Below, one piece after another: positions 36,559 to 47,532 of a stretch of 64,000 bases of DNA. The position numbers and the translations under genes are program-made. The notes beneath the pieces were generated by a model. The model was not told the origin of the DNA. It saw only the letters and a list, made by a program, of their open reading frames with translations, and made no database searches. How positions within the stretch are numbered: position 1 is the stretch's first letter; each line of letters begins with the position of its first letter. Origin of the DNA: Zarea fungicola (taxonomy: Eukaryota; Ascomycota; Sordariomycetes; Hypocreales; Cordycipitaceae); the NCBI GenBank assembly GCA_900169235.1, contig FWCC01000355.1:7486-71485 (forward strand). The letters run 5' to 3'.

Positions 36559-37244
36559 TATCTAATTTCCTAGTTATATTTTTTAACCTTTTTAATACTT
36601 TTCTAATCCTATAATTACTATTTCTAAGCTTATTATGCCTATTATAAAGCTAGTCTTATTAAAGTTATAGATATTTATATATTATATATTATATTTTATA
36701 ATTATATTCTCTATAAGCTAAAACTAGCCTTTAAATATCTTTAGATCTTTATATTAAGCTCTTTAATAGTTAATCTAATATAATAAACGCATAATAACTT
36801 CTAGGTATTATCTAATAAAGCTTATAACTTAGTTCCTTTTAACTAAAATGCTATATTATAGCTCTAATAAGCAATTTGCCATAACTTCTACGTTATATAG
36901 GCAAGGCAGCTAGGAACAGGAATCTAGATCAAGGATATATTAAATAACTAGATCCTCTTCTTCTTTTTTTAATTTTTAACCATTTAGGCTTATATTAGCT
37001 TAGCTTAGTATTTTTCATTGACAACGCTTAAGTATTATTTAAGGCACATTATAAACTCAAGTAGTGCCTTAAATACTTAATTTTAGGTCTTTTTTTAAAG
37101 CTTTAATAGCTAAGATAACATTTACTTCATTTAATAAAGAACCTATCTTCTATTATTAAGTTATTAAGGTTAAAAGGTATTTAATTAAAAAAAAACGCAA
37201 AGTGGCCTACTCGCTTATATGGCCCGCTCATATATAAACTACAT

Positions 37245-39336
37245 TATAGAATATAGTATATAACTAGCATAGTTAGTTATAGTATAATATATTAAAAGAT
37301 CTTTATATTAGAAAGCGTTTTAAAATTATAATAAAAGGTTTCCTATTTTTAAGGTTATATATACGGTGTTGGGGCGAATAAACGACCACGTCCAAGGGCT
37401 CGAAAAGAGCCTTCTCCTTGACGAATAGAGAAACTGTGACAGCGACACCTAGTAGAATTTTCGCAAAAGCTTCAAGGCCTGGTAATGCAGACAGATGGCG
37501 CCAGGAGTCTTTTGCAAGGCAAGTAATTCTAGGATCGATTGATTAGACAGGAATATAGGCTTCATCGAGTTTTCTAACTGTTCTAACAAGTAGAACGCGC
37601 TGGGGCTTAACTCATGGCTGTATGCATATTCCTGACAAGTGTCCAGCCTAGTAGGAACTAAGCTTTCCACGTCGGAGAAGGGTTTTCAATTAAAAGTCTT
37701 TATCGGACTCAATTGATCAGTCAAATAAGAGCGAATTTTAATAATTTCAAAATAAGGAAAAGGGAAGGTTGTTGAATTAAAGCTATGGCAGCTAGCGAGA
37801 AATATATATACAAATTTTTTCACGGCGGCTACCCCGTACGGTCTTCGCCGGGTCTGACCCATGATTCAATACTGCTAGAAAAATTAGTTGTTTTACTATA
37901 TAAATTGTTTTACTAGTTGTATAAAACAGTTGAAATATAAACTATTAGCATTTAGAATCTGAAAGCAGTAAATAATTTTAGAATATTTTTTTTAATAGAT
38001 TTCTTATAGTTCTAGTTATATATATATGTATATTTTAGAATTTTTGATAGAGTGTTACCGTTTGTGTTGTTGCCGGACTTAGATGGGAATCCTTAATATG
38101 TACTAACGGGTTGGCTTGCTAGTTTGGTCTGGAGACTCTCGGAGTGGACTTTGGTAATTCCTGACTTCACTCATGCCAAGTGGAATATACTGAGTCCATA
38201 AGATACAATTGCAGAACACTATTTCCTCAGTCTCTTCGCCACTTGCGCAATTGCCACCCTATTACCACGATCGGCATCGCAGGCCTACAGAGGCGGTGGT
38301 CGAGTTCCGGCAACCACCGCGGCAGAGCTGGAATCGCCAGGCGCGAGACTAGTATTATTAGCCTGCAGAGTGTGGCTTGCGGTGGTATGCTCACATCAGT
38401 AATTGCTGCTGCCTGGGCCGGCCTTGAATTTGAAGGCTAATGTCAGCTGGCAGCAAGATTCACGGTGGCGATGGAACCTGGTTTTGAGCATGTTGCGGCT
38501 GGCCGCTGCGTCCATGAAACGGCGGTGCCCATAGCAAGTAGCAAGACCAGGTATGGTCACCCCAGGATGACGCGAGAAATGGCCAGCCGGTCTGGCGGGG
38601 AAATGCTGCAATCACCAACTTCGGACCCGACCCTACCTATATCAAGGTGAACATAATAACTAATTGTTTGCGTCAACGACGGTGGTGAATCGGACACCGA
38701 GCCGCAGAGCTTGCCCTCAACAGGTTCAGCCGCACCTGCACACGTGTGGAGATGGCCTTAGTTTGGTTTACAGCTCCTACCAATTGTGTCGATGCTATTG
38801 GAGGGAAACGCCATGGATCGATTAGAGCAGCCTACTAGGCGGGGCAAAAGAAGACTGGGCACAGTTCCATTCCCAATTCTTTGGGCGCAGCTTTTTTCCT
38901 AGCCCTTCATTTGCCCTGCTATTGCCTCCAGCGGGTATCGAGACCGCCCGGTTGGGTACAACGGCTGTCGCGACATGCAACTCGCTACACGTGATGACAC
39001 CCCAGGGCATCTCTTTCAACCCCTTGGCCTTTAAACTAGATTGTGCCATCAACTTCTTCAATCACACTCTGGTCCCAGGGGGTTTCTTTTTCCAGAAAAA
39101 ATCTGTCTTGACAGCCTTTTGTGGTTGTTTTCGTTTCTGTTCGGCGTCGGATTCCTGCCGAGAGACACGGGCTCCGAATTATAGACCTCCGAGCCGTTCC
39201 CCGCCACCGCTGTCGCAGATTGACGACTTCCCTTGTCTTTGCAACTGCAGCAGAGTTAAATCGCTCGTCACATTTTAGTAAGAGTCAAGGAAGCAAGATT
39301 TCTGAATATACATATTTGACCGCTTCCATTTTGCTC
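37245..39336. other. Intergenic region right of the transposon block
   Basis: The first 110 bases remain AT-rich, then composition returns to normal at about 37360. A short open frame at 37449-37670 (minus) lacks an ATG and similarity I recognise. The last few hundred bases are the probable promoter and leader of the Zn2Cys6 gene. No other feature is supported. Confidence 0.5.
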
Positions 39337-40915
39337 ATGGACATGAACGGATATTCGGCCGGCATGCTGCCGTATCCGGATCCGACACAGTTTGACTATG
39401 GGGCTTTTCTAGGCGGTGATGGTGCCATGCACTTTCAGGAGCTGACACCGCCACATAACAACAATTCTCTGTCGCAATCACCAGGAGACGCAACGCCACC
39501 TAGCTCAGAGAGCAGAAGTCCCTTGGGAAACGAAGTCATTCGTCGTAGCGGCAACAAGCAGCGATTAGAGAGGCGCGGCCACACAAAGAGCCGACGCGGT
39601 TGTTACAACTGCAAGAGACGCCGCATTAAAGTGAGTTCCCTGCCCTGGCGAAACTGAGAGTTGCTAAACTGGGCTATCTAGTGTCAAGAAACACATCCAG
39701 CATGTGGTCACTGCGTCAAGACGGGGCTCAAGTGTGAATATCCCGCCGCACCGCAAATCATTCACCAGGTTCGTTCTTGTGTGTGGATCTGTCGGGGTGC
39801 ATATGATTTTAACTGCTTTGTAGCCTCATCATCAAATACCTCTATTCAGCTTGCAAGATATGCGCTTCTTTCAGCACTTTCTCACGCAATGCTACCCTCA
39901 CCATCCACTTAAGCAGGAGGACGTCTGGACTCATGAGATTCCTTGCATCGCACACAATGTAAGTCTTCCATTACAAGCTGTGCATGAGCCATGTTCTAAA
40001 AAAGCGTAGCATGAGTTTTTGATGCATGCTATTCTTGGCTTTGCAGCGTCAGAGCTCATCCACACAGACGCTAGCCTCGTAACGGCGGCAATGAACCATC
40101 GCATCAAGGCCATCAAAGCCATCAAGAAGCGCCTGGCAGAGTCTGCTCGAACAGACACAAACTACGAGGAAGCCAATGCCCTGGTGGCGACGTGCTTTGC
40201 TCTAACGTTCCAATCGGTCAGCCTTGAAGATGGACTTGCAGAGTACATGACTTTTATTCGCGGTATTGTCATTGTTGGCATGCAGATGAGCTTTCGCAGC
40301 ATTGCGCCGGTTTTTACGACTCTTTTCGACAATGACCCCAATGAGATTCTAGCATCGCAGATGGAGGATCTCCCGCTGATTCAGAAGGGCTGGGTGGACG
40401 CTGCTGTGGACGCCCTAGATGGTTTGAAGCCGCTATGCGTGCTGCCCATTGAGAATGAGTACCGGGAGCAACTCATGGGAATTGCCGAAAAGCTCTACGT
40501 AAACTCATTTGACGGTACGGCGAAGGGACCTATTTCGAAGAAGAGGAAAGTAAAACTCCCTGACTAACGCTTGCTAGCCTACAAGACAAACTCGAAGCAG
40601 TATGGATGGTGGATGCTTCTCCCGCACGGTACATTCCAGGAGCTCATCAACATGCAGAATCAGACCATGGTTTTACTGCATTCGCACTGGATCGCGCTCT
40701 CGCAAATCATGGCCTTTATCACGGAGCAAGAGCTGACAGTGCGCCAAAAGTACCCGTCGCAGCAGGAAAACAGAATGGACCCGGGATTCCTGCGTTGGCT
40801 CAAGTATCTGAATGCTCGCGTAGACTACAGACATGAGATGTATAACCAGTGGCCGATGTGGGTGGAGGAACAGTTGGATAGGGATCTGACCTTTTTCGGG
40901 AGGAGGGGATATTAG
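39337..40915 (+). CDS. Zn2Cys6 fungal transcription factor (UPC2/sterol-control-like layout)
   Basis: Nuclear DNA-binding regulator. Five exons, 39337-39630, 39682-39768, 39824-39958, 40010-40514 and 40578-40915, give 452 residues in frame. The binuclear zinc cluster is C89-x2-C92-x6-C99-x6-C106-x2-C109-x6-C116, and the first intron falls immediately before C99. A basic stretch (RRGHTKSRRG) precedes it. The rest, from QDMRFFQHFLTQCYP onward, is the helical regulatory region typical of short UPC2-like factors, ending in RDLTFFGRRGY. The intron at 40515-40577 contains a consensus-like CTAAC branch region; if retained, translation would continue to GPISKKRKVKLPD and stop. Upstream and downstream genes give no clue to its regulon. 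Confidence 0.9.
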
Positions 40916-41855
40916 CGGCGGGGCTTTGTTTGCTCATTTGTACGGCGCAGTATCAGGCGGGTTGATGATTAACGAGATGCGTTTACTTTTGTCATGTTAT
41001 TTAGAATTATGTTGCTGGAGTAAATTTTAAAGCACTTTTGTATCTATATGACATGCGCATAGTTGAACTTTGCTGTTGCATGAATAGGGTGGTCTTCTTG
41101 ACACCCCGCATGCGCCCTTGTGAGGATGTCAGGATGTGGCTGAGCAGTGGCTGTGGGAAATACGTCGAATGCGGTGCCCAACTTCCTAACAATTCAAGTT
41201 CTGCCTTTTATGAATTCTTGCGGCATGGTCTCAAAGTGAGCGCATGAAGAAGGGGTGGTGATGGGTGGCAGTGACGTGCCTAATAAACGGCACAGCCACG
41301 CCGGGCATACTGCCAGGGCGATTTCATCCACTGTACTCCCCTACAAGGTCTGACAGGCAAGCTGGTTGCCAGCCGGAGCAGGTTGACGCGGGCGGTCAGT
41401 CCGGCGTCCTTCTTTGCTCAGCTTCCATCGGACCCACCACGCATTCATCGTATTGTTGTGAGATGCTCCACCATAATTGGGGAATACACCAATCAAGAGA
41501 GTTCTGGCCAGGTCGTATCCGCCGTATGCTGGCGATTGAGTGTGGATGGTCTCGTAGTTAGCGTACTGACTACTTAGTTCTGGAACGATGACGCCCGATG
41601 GATATAGGCTGACGGGCGTGTCTCCGGAAGAAGCGAGCCGCAGATATATAAGAACATCATGACCTACAACATCGAAACAGATTTTGATAGCATATCAGCA
41701 ATAGCAATAGTTCAAACTCTACGACAAAATATCTCAATAGTCTTTTGTTCTTGCTCCACATTCTACACCAACGTCTTACAAACTTCGCGAACAAACTACA
41801 GCACACTTATCATCAACCTTACCGCCGGCAACATATACAGCGTTAGACAACCCCG
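40916..41855. other. Intergenic region
   Basis: No coding region supported. It holds the 3' end of the Zn2Cys6 gene and the promoter of the next gene. A TATATAAG sequence near 41645-41652, about 200 bases before the ATG, is a candidate TATA box. Confidence 0.5.
41645..41652 (+). promoter_or_regulatory. Candidate TATA box
   Basis: TATATAAG lies about 200 bases upstream of the ATG at 41856 and is followed by an A/C-rich leader-like sequence with many CAACA/ACAAC words. This is a sequence match only; no transcription start is known. Confidence 0.35.
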
Positions 41856-42788
41856 ATGGCCACTCTCACAAAGCTTCATCCAACGGAATCCGTCATTCAC
41901 AGGCGCTACTCGGACATGTCTACCACACCGTCCCTACCCGAGTATGAGCTCGGCGACTATCCCAAACTGGAAGCTCTCTCTACCACGGCCTCTCAATCAG
42001 AGACATCCTCGCTGCCAGAATACAATACCCTTGATGCATCACCTTCTGGAAGCTCCGTTTCTGCTGTAGCAGCCTTCCACCACACAAGCGCCTTTCAGAT
42101 TGAGACAGCCGGCCATTCGAGCTTCCGACTGCCCCTGCCGCCAAAGCCCGTTCCCATTCCTGTCTACAATGTCGAAGCCGACGGCACAGTCGGCGATATT
42201 GCCTACGAGTCACTTCGCAACAAGCGCAGCACAGGCAACTGCTCCCTCTTCCGCGTCAGCGATGCCGATGAGGCCCCCGTCTGCAGCACCAGCTACCGCT
42301 TTGGCCCGGGCAAGCCCCCCCAGATGCAGCTACACGGTCGCCTAGACCCAGGGGAGCAGTTCGAGGTGCTCGGCAAAGGGTTGACGACACGCGCGCAGAG
42401 CATCCGCACCCAGCTTGGCACCTTTGAGTGGCGCTACGCCAGCCGCGCCGATCGCAAGGTTGTAGGTGCCAGCAGCCTGCTGCTCTTTGAGCGCGTCACG
42501 ACCGTGGCGCTCGCAGGTGGAAAGAAGAAGGAGGAGCGCCGCACCATTGTTGCCATGTTTGTGCGCAACGAGGCAGTGCGCACGGTGGGCACAGGCGGGT
42601 GTACAGCGGGTAACGGTGGGCGTCTACTGATGAATCTGGCGGAGTGGGCGGGCACCAAGGTTGAGAGGGAGCAAATGGAGATTTTGGCCATTGCAAGTTG
42701 CATTTGCATGCTCAAGAAGGAGATTGACAGGCGCCGTACCCAGCAGATCATGATTATGGCTGGTGCTGCCAGCGGTGGTGGCCCTTGA
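41856..42788 (+). CDS. Uncharacterised protein with possible LURP-one/tubby-like fold and LPEY motifs
   Basis: Intronless, 310 residues, ATG at 41856. No signal peptide or clear membrane helix is seen. The N-terminal quarter is Ser/Thr-rich and holds two similar motifs, TPSLPEYELGDYP and SSLPEYNTLDASP, around residues 25-58. A proline-rich bridge (LPLPPKPVPIPVY) precedes a beta-rich domain of about residues 115-245, containing CSLFRVSD, PPQMQLHGRL, LGTFEWRYASR and SLLLFERVT. This pattern of short strands around a substrate-like core resembles fungal tubby/LURP-one-like domains, an assignment by appearance only. The C-terminus ends in a helix with CICMLKKEIDRRR. The LPEY pair could be WW- or SH3-type ligands, but it is not the classical PPxY. 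Confidence 0.75.
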   Translation: MATLTKLHPTESVIHRRYSDMSTTPSLPEYELGDYPKLEALSTTASQSETSSLPEYNTLDASPSGSSVSAVAAFHHTSAFQIETAGHSSFRLPLPPKPVPIPVYNVEADGTVGDIAYESLRNKRSTGNCSLFRVSDADEAPVCSTSYRFGPGKPPQMQLHGRLDPGEQFEVLGKGLTTRAQSIRTQLGTFEWRYASRADRKVVGASSLLLFERVTTVALAGGKKKEERRTIVAMFVRNEAVRTVGTGGCTAGNGGRLLMNLAEWAGTKVEREQMEILAIASCICMLKKEIDRRRTQQIMIMAGAASGGGP

Positions 42789-43298
42789 GCTGTGGAGATT
42801 TCGATGCAACGCACAATTGATTTGAGCAATGAATGTAAAGTATCAGAGTGTACCTGTTTGACTACAGCTTATAGACATTTTCCTACGTATAATTAGCCCT
42901 GAATATACCAAGTAATACCATATAATCCAACACCTTTCGTGCGCACGATATGCAGTAAGCAGTCCCAGCGCAGATCGTGGATCCAGTTACATTATCCATG
43001 AGAAAATTTGACATTCCCGCATCTGTGCACTGGACTTGTTTTGAACCACGGGTTGGACGGCGAACTGAATGCTCGGATTCATGTGTGTGAAGCAGATGGG
43101 AAACCATTCAGACCCACTTCTCAGACTCGGGAAATGCAGGCACAGTGAACTCACAAGAATGGGTCACGTGATGCGATCGATGGCCTGAGGCGCTAACTTT
43201 ACAACCCAGTGCTTCCTTTCCAGCAAAGATCCATTGACAGTCGGCAACCACCTAACCAACCTCAGAATCCAATCCTATCCTCAATCAACACCGCCAAT
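42789..43298. other. Intergenic region before atp15
   Basis: About 500 bases with the 3' UTR of the preceding gene and the promoter of the ATP synthase gene. The last 60 bases are CAACC/CAATCC-rich, typical of a fungal leader. No other feature seen. Confidence 0.5.
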
Positions 43299-43720
43299 AT
43301 GACTGCTGCGTGGAAAGCCGCCGGTTTGACGTACGTTTGCCCCACGAATTCTTTCCTACCTTTTTAGGCAGGCGCGATACCACGATACCAGAGCAATTGT
43401 TTTCCTCGCCGCGCGCAAAGGAGACCATTGAAGGCTAATTTTCCGCCCTAACAGCTACAACCGCTACCTGGCCATTGCCGCCCGTGCCGTCCGCCGCAGC
43501 CTTAACGAGGAGAAGAGACTTGCTGCTGAGCGCCGTGGTGACATGGATCTCCGCTTCGCCAAGTGGGAGGTATGTTTCTTGAATTCGTTGATAATGGGTG
43601 TGGGGTAAGACGGGATAATGCTAATGCTTAATACCGCAACAGAACGGCAAGATGGGTGAGCCCAAGGACCTTGGAAAGGCCAACGCTGCCGCCATGGCCG
43701 AGCACGGCAGCTCCTCGTAA
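43299..43720 (+). CDS. atp15: Mitochondrial F1-ATP synthase epsilon subunit
   Basis: Small central-stalk subunit of the mitochondrial F1 motor that stabilises gamma and delta. Three exons, 43299-43330, 43455-43569 and 43643-43720, give 74 residues in frame, close to the family size. The N-terminus TAAWKAAGLTYNRYLAIAAR is diagnostic: tryptophan, then AGLTYNRY and the basic helix AARAVRRSLNEEKR. The middle helix DMDLRFAKWENGK is also conserved in fungal orthologues. No cleavable presequence is apparent, as usual for this subunit. The first exon has only ten codons and would be missed without the splice at AC|GTACGT. Identity is firm. Confidence 0.94.
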
Positions 43721-44410
43721 ACGATTTTTTTTTATCACGACATCAACAATGCGCCGAAAAAAAAAGCATGGGAGCCAACGCCTAGATGGGAGACGTTTAG
43801 AAGACCGCAAATGGGGGAGCGGCTTGCGAAATACCACCACGTACTTTAGACTCGGTGCAACATCAACCACCACCACACTGTACCATACAATACGATTGCT
43901 ACAATAAACCAATCCGAAACTCGATACGGTCGAGCCACTGGAGCTCGATTTTGTCGGGCATTTTATTTGTTACCTCTGTTAATGGACCAAGCAATGGCCC
44001 CATAAGCCCGTGACCCTGCTGACACTAACATGCTTGGCTGTTGAACGAAGTAAAATTAATTCGGCGCCTGAATGCAACTTGAACCTCTGTACTTGCATCA
44101 TCTCCCATGAATTCAAGGAGATTAAATGGCGGCGACAAATTGGCAACCTAGGTGTCCATTTTCTTGTCCTCTTGCTGTTCAGCGACCAAAGTACCTACAG
44201 CTATACTTGTAAAATGTGACTCTCAACGCGCTCCGCTGTGCTCCGGCTGATAGGTTACCACAGACCCAGGACACGCCACCACCTCGAACCTCCATAAAAC
44301 GGCCTCGTAACTTCCGCCTTGTTACCCTGCAAAACGTTGCATTTCTTGGCTACGCAAACGACATGTCGATAATGCCCGTCTAGTATTTATCTGCTAACTG
44401 ATAACGCAAA
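43721..44410. other. Intergenic region between atp15 and mak10
   Basis: Both neighbours are on the plus strand. Sequence just after 43720 contains a T run and an A run (near 43725 and 43758) likely in the atp15 3' UTR. The right half holds the mak10 promoter and a short upstream ORF, listed separately. Confidence 0.5.
44363..44383 (+). promoter_or_regulatory. Short upstream ORF before mak10
   Basis: ATG TCG ATA ATG CCC GTC TAG encodes MSIMPV and ends 27 bases before the mak10 ATG. If the transcript starts upstream, it could reduce initiation at the main ATG. The transcription start is unknown. Confidence 0.35.
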
Positions 44411-47153
44411 ATGGCGGACTACACAGTCGGCCCCGAAGGTATGCCCCTCCAAGAAATGACTTCTCTTCACCCCCCACCACTGAATTCGTCATGAATTAAC
44501 ACCGTCGGTCATTTCTCGATTGCACAGAAATGGCCCGGCTATCGCTCGGCCAGGGCCCTGAGCAGCACCGGCCAGCTATTCATAGCCCGGGTGTCGTTGC
44601 TGTAGAGATTACGGCCAAGTTTGCGGAGGCCGTCAAGAGTGAGGACTCGCTTTTTTTCACATGTAGCTTCGTTCGGATGTAGCGCCGTTTTGGCTAATAC
44701 CACGGCAAACAGCATTGGGCCCCGGGGAACTCGTCAAGGACGGATTCTTTACGCTCTTCGAGTCTGTTTCGGCACTAGAGGTATGTGAGACTATTTCCCT
44801 GCTGTCCGCATGCATGCGATTCGGCCTGTTCGATTTTGAGCTGATTTGGCTGCCCTGCAGATTATGGATCCGAAGATGGACAGTGGCTGTGTCGCGCCAG
44901 GGGAGAGGTTTGAGGAGGAGTTCGACGTCTCAAGGAGGCTTCTTCCAGAACAGGTGCTAGGAATTATAGATGAGCTTATTAGCCATGAGGTGAGAAGCAT
45001 ATCGCGTAACAGTGTGTCGAAACTTGTTTGATACTAACTGGGGTAGATCTCATGGCATCTCGGGTACCCATTGTCACAGACACTATTCACTAGTGTCTAT
45101 GTAGAAGCACTTTCAATGCCTGACCCTGCCAGCATTGGTGAGGCTCATTTTGTGCGACCTGAAAGTCCGCAAGCGAAGACAGACCCGATGCTGCAAATTC
45201 TCCGTGCATACTGCCTTGGTCTCCTCAAAGGATGCAGCTTCGTGAACGAGCGCATACAGCAGGAACACTACTACGAAGTAGGTCGGCCATCTACTTTGTC
45301 ATTCTGATGAGGTGGATAAATCACATCGCTGCTAACATTCTTGCAGGAGGAGGACTTTGTCACAAACACATACAATCGCACTCTACTTCGGCGTATATCA
45401 ACTCGCAACATCCAGTCCGCCCTGTGCGAAGCGCAAGGGCTGCTTAAACTTCTGAAAGACACAGTGCCCGAAGATATTCTTACGGGACTCTCTGCTCGTC
45501 TAACGTTGCGTCGCATATTCTTGGAAGCTGCCGAGTCCCCAGCGAACAAAAGAGACTTTGCGAAGGCGCAAGCTCCGTGGATCGAGGCTACAGACGTACT
45601 TCCTATTATCCAAAAGACCCATACTTTGGCTAGGGCTGTTGACGAGGCGTTCTCGGCAAAATTACAGCAGAAGTTGGCGAGTACAATGCCTCCGCGACCC
45701 ATTGTACAGCTGGATTTCAACGAAGCATTTGCACATCTCTCGCGCATGTTCGAGGATGGTCGCGAGGTCGTGAACGTACTGAAGTATACTGATTCACAAT
45801 GTCTTTTGGTAAGTTCTACCAAAAATCAAAGCAGACTGCCGCGAAGTGCTAACCGGTCCACAGACCTTTGTGTCAACGTTTCAAACCAAAAAGCCCCAAC
45901 CGCTTGTCTACATCAGAACTTTGCTACAAACATTCGTGTTTGATGATATGGAAATCCTCGGGAATATGAGTATTCGTCAGCTCCTCGACGACGATTTATC
46001 CATCATCACCCTCCCAGCCAGTCCTCTTCTTGAGCGAAGCAATGACGACATCGAGGTCGTCCACGACCCGCGCTTCGTCATGTCGCAACAAACGGAGTTA
46101 TTTCGGCAGCGTGCCGCCCAACCGTTCCTCGACATACTGCGGACGTTTTGCCAGAACAGGTGTCGCATCCGCCGCACCCTGTGCCACCTTATCCGTGACT
46201 GGGAGAATCTTCAAGTCGATGCCGAGGAAATTGATCAGATTCTCCAGGCTAAAACTAATGAGAAGCCACTTGTTTACCGCGGCTCGATGATGGGGAGTGC
46301 TAGTCGCCCTGTCGAATCTTATGCGCTCGCGCTCTCCTCATGGACATACCTCTACAAGCTGCGCCTCATGGAGACCATTGTCCAGCTCGGATTCGAGCTT
46401 GAGGTCTACCAGCCCGATGAACACCTCGGCATGTACTGGTACCTCAACTACCTCGCCAAGGGCCGCCTCCAGCACGCCGAGCGCATCAAGTCCTTTGTCA
46501 TCCAGCGTGTCGAGCAGTCCCGTGCCGCACCACCGGCCACCCAAGACGCGGCCACGGAAAAGCAGCTCCAGCGCGCCCTCGCCTTCACCCGCCTCATGCT
46601 CCTCGACGCTGCCGTCACGTGGGAGCTCTCTGACGCCCTTGCCTGTCTGCACACGGTCCTCGCGCGCCTCGAGCTCGTACGCGCACCGCCGCGGCCCTAT
46701 AGCAACGACGAGCTCCGCTACGACTTGCGCATGAAGCCCTTCGTCGCCATTGGCCTCCCCTCGCTACCGACGTTTGCCGAGTTCACGGCGGGCGCGGTCC
46801 AGCCGCAGTCGTCTTCGGAGGAGCTCCTCGCGTACGGCGAGCGCGCGCTGGTCGGTGCGAAGAAGGGCTTCGAGGCGCTCAGCAAGCTTTCTCCCCAAGA
46901 GTCCTTCTCCGTGGGCTCGCATGAGCGCTGGGTCGCGAGCGTCAAGAACGGTCTCAAGGCATCCATAGCGACAGGCATTGCTATTACAACGCTGCAAAAG
47001 AAACTGGCCGGCGTCGCCCCTGGCCGTGCCGGTGATGACCCAATCACAGGCAAAGCAATGGGTTTGACGGTCGAAATCCCTACACCAGACAAGTCTTATC
47101 ATCCATTGTGGATTATACCCAGAGTCACAAGTACAGCGAAAGATATAGATTAA
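44411..47153 (+). CDS. mak10: NatC N-terminal acetyltransferase auxiliary subunit (MAK10/NAA35)
   Basis: Auxiliary, ribosome-anchoring subunit of NatC, which acetylates nascent proteins beginning with Met plus a hydrophobic residue. Seven exons, 44411-44438, 44528-44638, 44713-44780, 44861-44989, 45047-45277, 45347-45808 and 45864-47153, sum to 772 residues in frame. The hallmark MDPKMDSG is at residues 71-78, preceded by GFFTLFESVSALEI and followed by LLPEQVLGIIDELI. The block ISWHLGYPLSQTLFTSVYVE is also typical. The last exon is helical throughout, with EVYQPDEHLGMYWYLNYL near its centre. The N-terminal exons are tiny (28 to 129 nt) and were placed by phase matching; the MARLSLGQGP start inside exon 2 is an alternative. 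Identity is firm. Confidence 0.93.
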
Positions 47154-47532
47154 AGGATAGAGATTATGGTTGTTTTATGTGCTCAACTTTATAGCAACGG
47201 AGCGCTCGACGCCAAAAAAGACAAATATATATATAATTTTATTGAAAATAGGAATGTCGCAATGCATCTATACTTTTCTGCCAGTCTAAATTGCCCCCCA
47301 AAATATCCACAGTGTTGTACACATCCGACAAGGGCGACTTGCCGTCCTTTGAGGTATTCATTTCATCGAAGCTCCGAAATACATTTCAATACAGCTTTTA
47401 AGAATAAGTGATCATTAGCATTGGTCAACCGTTGCATGTTTAGGCCATCAGAGTTCACCAGCTCTGCTGTCTCTTTACGGCTGGCCAAAAATGCAAACTG
47501 ATCGGAGCTGCATATGCGCAAGCATGCCACCT
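47154..47532. other. Convergent 3' region between mak10 and the carrier gene
   Basis: Two genes end facing each other within about 380 bases. No other feature is visible. Overlapping transcripts are plausible. Confidence 0.5.

Larger units (their letters stand above)
33627..37150 (-). pseudogene. Transposase remnant of the outer Fot1-like element, split by the inner element
   Basis: The minus strand near 37100 reads the family N-terminal signature with stops (ILAIKALKKDLKLSI, then VYNVP). The same strand near 33627-33720 reads the C-terminal zinc knuckle RCGNCGKISYNSRIC just before EDSN and a TAG stop. In the knuckle the expected His is Tyr (C-to-T). Between them the frame is interrupted by many TAA/TAG and by the inner transposon at 34697-36558. 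The start position is approximate. It cannot encode an active transposase. Confidence 0.8.
33520..37244 (-). mobile_element. Outer Fot1/pogo-type DNA transposon, RIP-damaged, carrying a nested element
   Basis: Terminal inverted repeats are recognisable: left ACGTAGTTCACATACAAGCG at 33520 and, on the other strand at the right end, ATGTAGTTTATATATGAGCG ending at 37244. Each is followed by a GGGCCA core and flanked by TA, the target duplication of Tc1/mariner-type elements. Removing the inner insertion and one TA leaves 1,861 bp, the size of Fot1-like elements. Coding direction is minus. TIR differences between ends are mostly C/T or G/A transitions. The element is extremely AT-rich and should be dead. 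Confidence 0.88.

Noticed and set aside
37449..37670. 73-codon minus-strand open frame after the transposon block
   Set aside because: Starts at GTG, no ATG upstream, no recognised similarity.
37361..37680. TGTTGGGGCGAATAAACGACC at 37361 looks like the start of a retrotransposon LTR
   Set aside because: No matching ACA end, second LTR, primer-binding site or integrase/RT frame could be found nearby.
38180..38440. 86-codon plus-strand frame
   Set aside because: No domain, poor start support, adjacent overlapping frames on the other strand of similar quality.
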